Part shown: piece after piece, positions 15,582 through 16,858 of the stretch | Layout: the number at the start of each line of letters is the position of its first letter | Position numbering within the stretch: the first letter of the stretch is position 1 | NCBI GenBank assembly: GCA_903863315.1 | Contig: CAIPBN010000329.1 | Location: 1 to 16,858, forward strand | Source: an uncultured Verrucomicrobiota bacterium | GTDB lineage: Bacteria; Verrucomicrobiota; Verrucomicrobiia; Limisphaerales; SXTU01 | DNA: 16,858 nucleotides | Direction of reading: 5' to 3' | Program-made: the position numbers and the translations under genes | The notes under the pieces: model-generated | The model's input: only the letters and a program-made list of their open reading frames with translations | The model's database searches: none | Told to the model about the DNA's origin: nothing

Positions 15582-16547
15582 TCAGTTGAACGCCTGACCC
15601 GAGCAGCAAAGCACGTTGCGCAGCTTGTGGCGGACTAGCTCCTTCACCGCCTTGCGGGCCGGTCCGAGATACTTGCGGGGATCGAACTCCTTCGGCTTGG
15701 TGAAGAGCACTTCGCGGATGGCGGCGGTCATCGCCAAGCGCAAGTCCGTATCAATGTTGACCTTGGTGCAGCCGGTGCGGCGCGCGACCTCAATGTCCGC
15801 CTCGGGCACGCCGGCCGTGTCCTCACCCATGCCGCCGCCGAACTGGTTGATCTTCTTCGCCAAGTCCTTGGGCACCGAGCTGGCCCCGTGGAGCACCAGC
15901 GGATAATCGCCAAGGCCGGCGTCCATGAGCGCCTTCTTGATGGCTTTGAGGCGTTCGAGATCGAGGTGCTGCTCGCCCTTGAACTTGTAGGCCCCGTGGC
16001 TGTTGCCGATGGCGACGGCCAGTGAGTCCACGCCGGATTGCTTGACGAATTCCACGGCTTCGTCGGGATGGGTGTAGCACCCGCCCTTGGAGTAGGAGCC
16101 GCCCTCTTCGCCGTCGTCGTGCTGTGCGCCGACGAGCATGCCGAGCTCGCCTTCCACGACGCAGTTATACTTGTGGGCGTAGTCCACGACCTTGCGGCAG
16201 ACTTCGACGTTCTTCTCAAACGGGTCGTGGGACGCATCAATCATCACGCTGGTGAAGCCCTCGTCAATGCACTGCTTGCACAACTCGAAGCTGTCGCCGT
16301 GATCGAGGTGGACGGCAATCGGGATGGTGCTGAGGCTGACGGCGGCCTCGATGAGCTTCTTGAGGTAAACCGGGTGGGCGTAGTCGCGCGCACCTTTGGA
16401 GATTTGGAGCATTACGGGAGCTTTCTCCTCCTCGCAGGCCTCGATGATGGCCTGGAGCAGCTCCATGTTGTTCACGTTGAATGCGCCGAGGGCATACTTG
16501 CCCTTCAGGGCCTTGGCGAACAGGTCGGTGGTGTGTGTCAGTGGCAT
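15582..16547 (-). CDS. fba: Class II fructose-1,6-bisphosphate aldolase
   Basis: 321 residues, ATG at 16545-16547, full length for the family. It catalyses the zinc-dependent reversible cleavage of fructose-1,6-bisphosphate to dihydroxyacetone phosphate and glyceraldehyde-3-phosphate in glycolysis and gluconeogenesis in the cytoplasm. FNVNNMELLQA (23-33) starts the barrel. VHLDHGDSFE (79-88) carries the catalytic Asp82 and zinc ligand His83. VEGELG (131-136) follows, GNSHGAYK (181-188) provides ligand His184, LHGASS (219-224) provides His220, and NIDTDLR (264-270) forms the phosphate-binding end. The protein ends with an unusual Cys-Cys pair (314-315). Function is secure from these motifs. 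It is unrelated to the polysaccharide cluster and looks monocistronic, with a 220-bp leader region upstream and a strong terminator downstream. No clear Shine-Dalgarno sequence precedes the start. Confidence 0.97.
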   Translation of the reverse strand: MPLTHTTDLFAKALKGKYALGAFNVNNMELLQAIIEACEEEKAPVMLQISKGARDYAHPVYLKKLIEAAVSLSTIPIAVHLDHGDSFELCKQCIDEGFTSVMIDASHDPFEKNVEVCRKVVDYAHKYNCVVEGELGMLVGAQHDDGEEGGSYSKGGCYTHPDEAVEFVKQSGVDSLAVAIGNSHGAYKFKGEQHLDLERLKAIKKALMDAGLGDYPLVLHGASSVPKDLAKKINQFGGGMGEDTAGVPEADIEVARRTGCTKVNIDTDLRLAMTAAIREVLFTKPKEFDPRKYLGPARKAVKELVRHKLRNVLCCSGQAFN

Positions 16548-16767
16548 AGTTCAGTTCCGGTTGAGGTTGAGCGCGCCGGGGCGCGACGAACAAGCGCGCA
16601 CAGTAGGTTCACGCCGGGGAAAGGGAATCAAATTTTGCGTGCTCCGCAAGGCTGCGCGTTGAATCGGTTCGGTTGTCTGGATGCCAGATTGTGAGACCAG
16701 ATGCCACTTCGCGGGAACTATTGAGTATCGCGTAACTGGTTAACATCTTGCAGCGTCTTGGAAAGAA
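16548..16767. other. Intergenic region between fba and the right-edge ORF
   Basis: These 220 bp should contain the fba promoter on the minus strand, but I find no convincing -35/-10 pair. Two hairpins are visible: CGCGCC/GGCGCG (16572-16577 with 16580-16585), which would lie in the fba 5' leader, and TTGCG/CGCAA (16635-16639 with 16645-16649). Toward the right, AT-richer sequence with GTTAAC (16739-16744) precedes the transposase-like ORF and may include the left end of an insertion sequence, but I cannot define a terminal repeat without its partner. Confidence 0.4.
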
Positions 16768-16858
16768 TGAAAGCCAAGACAAAGCGGGACTTTGCAGCGT
16801 TGGAGCAGCGGCGGCGGGAGGGCATCCGTTTGCTAGCGCAAGCGGTCCCACAGGCCGA
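16768..16858 (+). CDS. Start of a possible IS630-type transposase or helix-turn-helix protein, cut by window edge
   Basis: An ATG at 16768 opens a frame that is still open at the window end, with 30 complete codons. GGAAAG stands just upstream and could act as a ribosome binding site. The peptide begins MKAKTKRDF, continues with an arginine-rich helix (LEQRRREG, 12-19) and ends LLAQAVPQA. I recall this as the usual start of IS630-family transposases in Verrucomicrobia and Planctomycetes, where the next residues would be the helix-turn-helix EVAR-x-x-GVSR. The right end, the DDE domain and the terminal repeats are outside the window, so whether the gene is intact cannot be told. A chromosomal regulator with the same fold is the main alternative. 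Confidence 0.45.

Noticed and set aside
15386..15589. Plus-strand ORF of 67 codons in the small-RNA region
   Set aside because: It reads through two strong terminators and lacks a ribosome binding site. The RNA structure explains the sequence better.

Overview
The window looks like a chromosomal contig from a GC-rich Gram-negative bacterium of the PVC group, most likely a Verrucomicrobiota member (Pedosphaera/Limisphaera-like). The pointers are a Tat-exported DUF1501 protein, a proline/alanine-tethered five-bladed beta-propeller protein, a membrane-anchored protein ending in a pseudopilin-like segment, weak Shine-Dalgarno signals, and intergenic repeats built from short degenerate units. The assignment rests on family recall, because no rRNA or other taxonomic marker is present.

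Positions 1-7993 hold part of a surface-polysaccharide (O-antigen or exopolysaccharide) biosynthesis cluster. It contains a truncated GT-A-like glycosyltransferase, a bacterial member of the STELLO/DUF288 glycosyltransferase family on the opposite strand, and a compact three-gene operon of GT4 glycosyltransferase, Wzy/WaaL-like membrane protein and second GT4. A DUF362 protein follows on the minus strand, then a divergent third GT4. Strands alternate, and each convergent pair overlaps at its stop codons (15, 4 and 20 bp), so the region is packed with almost no spare DNA.

Positions 7974-13658 carry three minus-strand genes: the DUF1501 protein, a large anchored beta-propeller protein whose first blade is interrupted by a ~130-residue helical insert, and a single-pass protein of unknown function. 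Positions 13667-14914 hold a family 4 uracil-DNA glycosylase bracketed by two striking intergenic elements. Each element consists of 5-6 degenerate heptamers, a 27-30-nt loop, and 5-6 heptamers in inverted orientation. One fills nearly all of the divergent promoter gap between the glycosylase gene and a small Cys-rich zinc-binding protein gene.

Positions 15225-15581 have no protein gene. They contain a sigma70-like promoter, a sequence resembling the conserved apical part of 6S RNA, and very strong intrinsic terminators. A housekeeping class II fructose-bisphosphate aldolase gene converges on this region from the right. The last 91 bases start an ORF that resembles the N-terminal helix-turn-helix of an IS630-type transposase and is cut by the window edge.

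The strongest leads are the heptamer-hairpin elements, the 6S-like RNA, the bacterial STELLO homologue and the helical insert domain in the beta-propeller protein.
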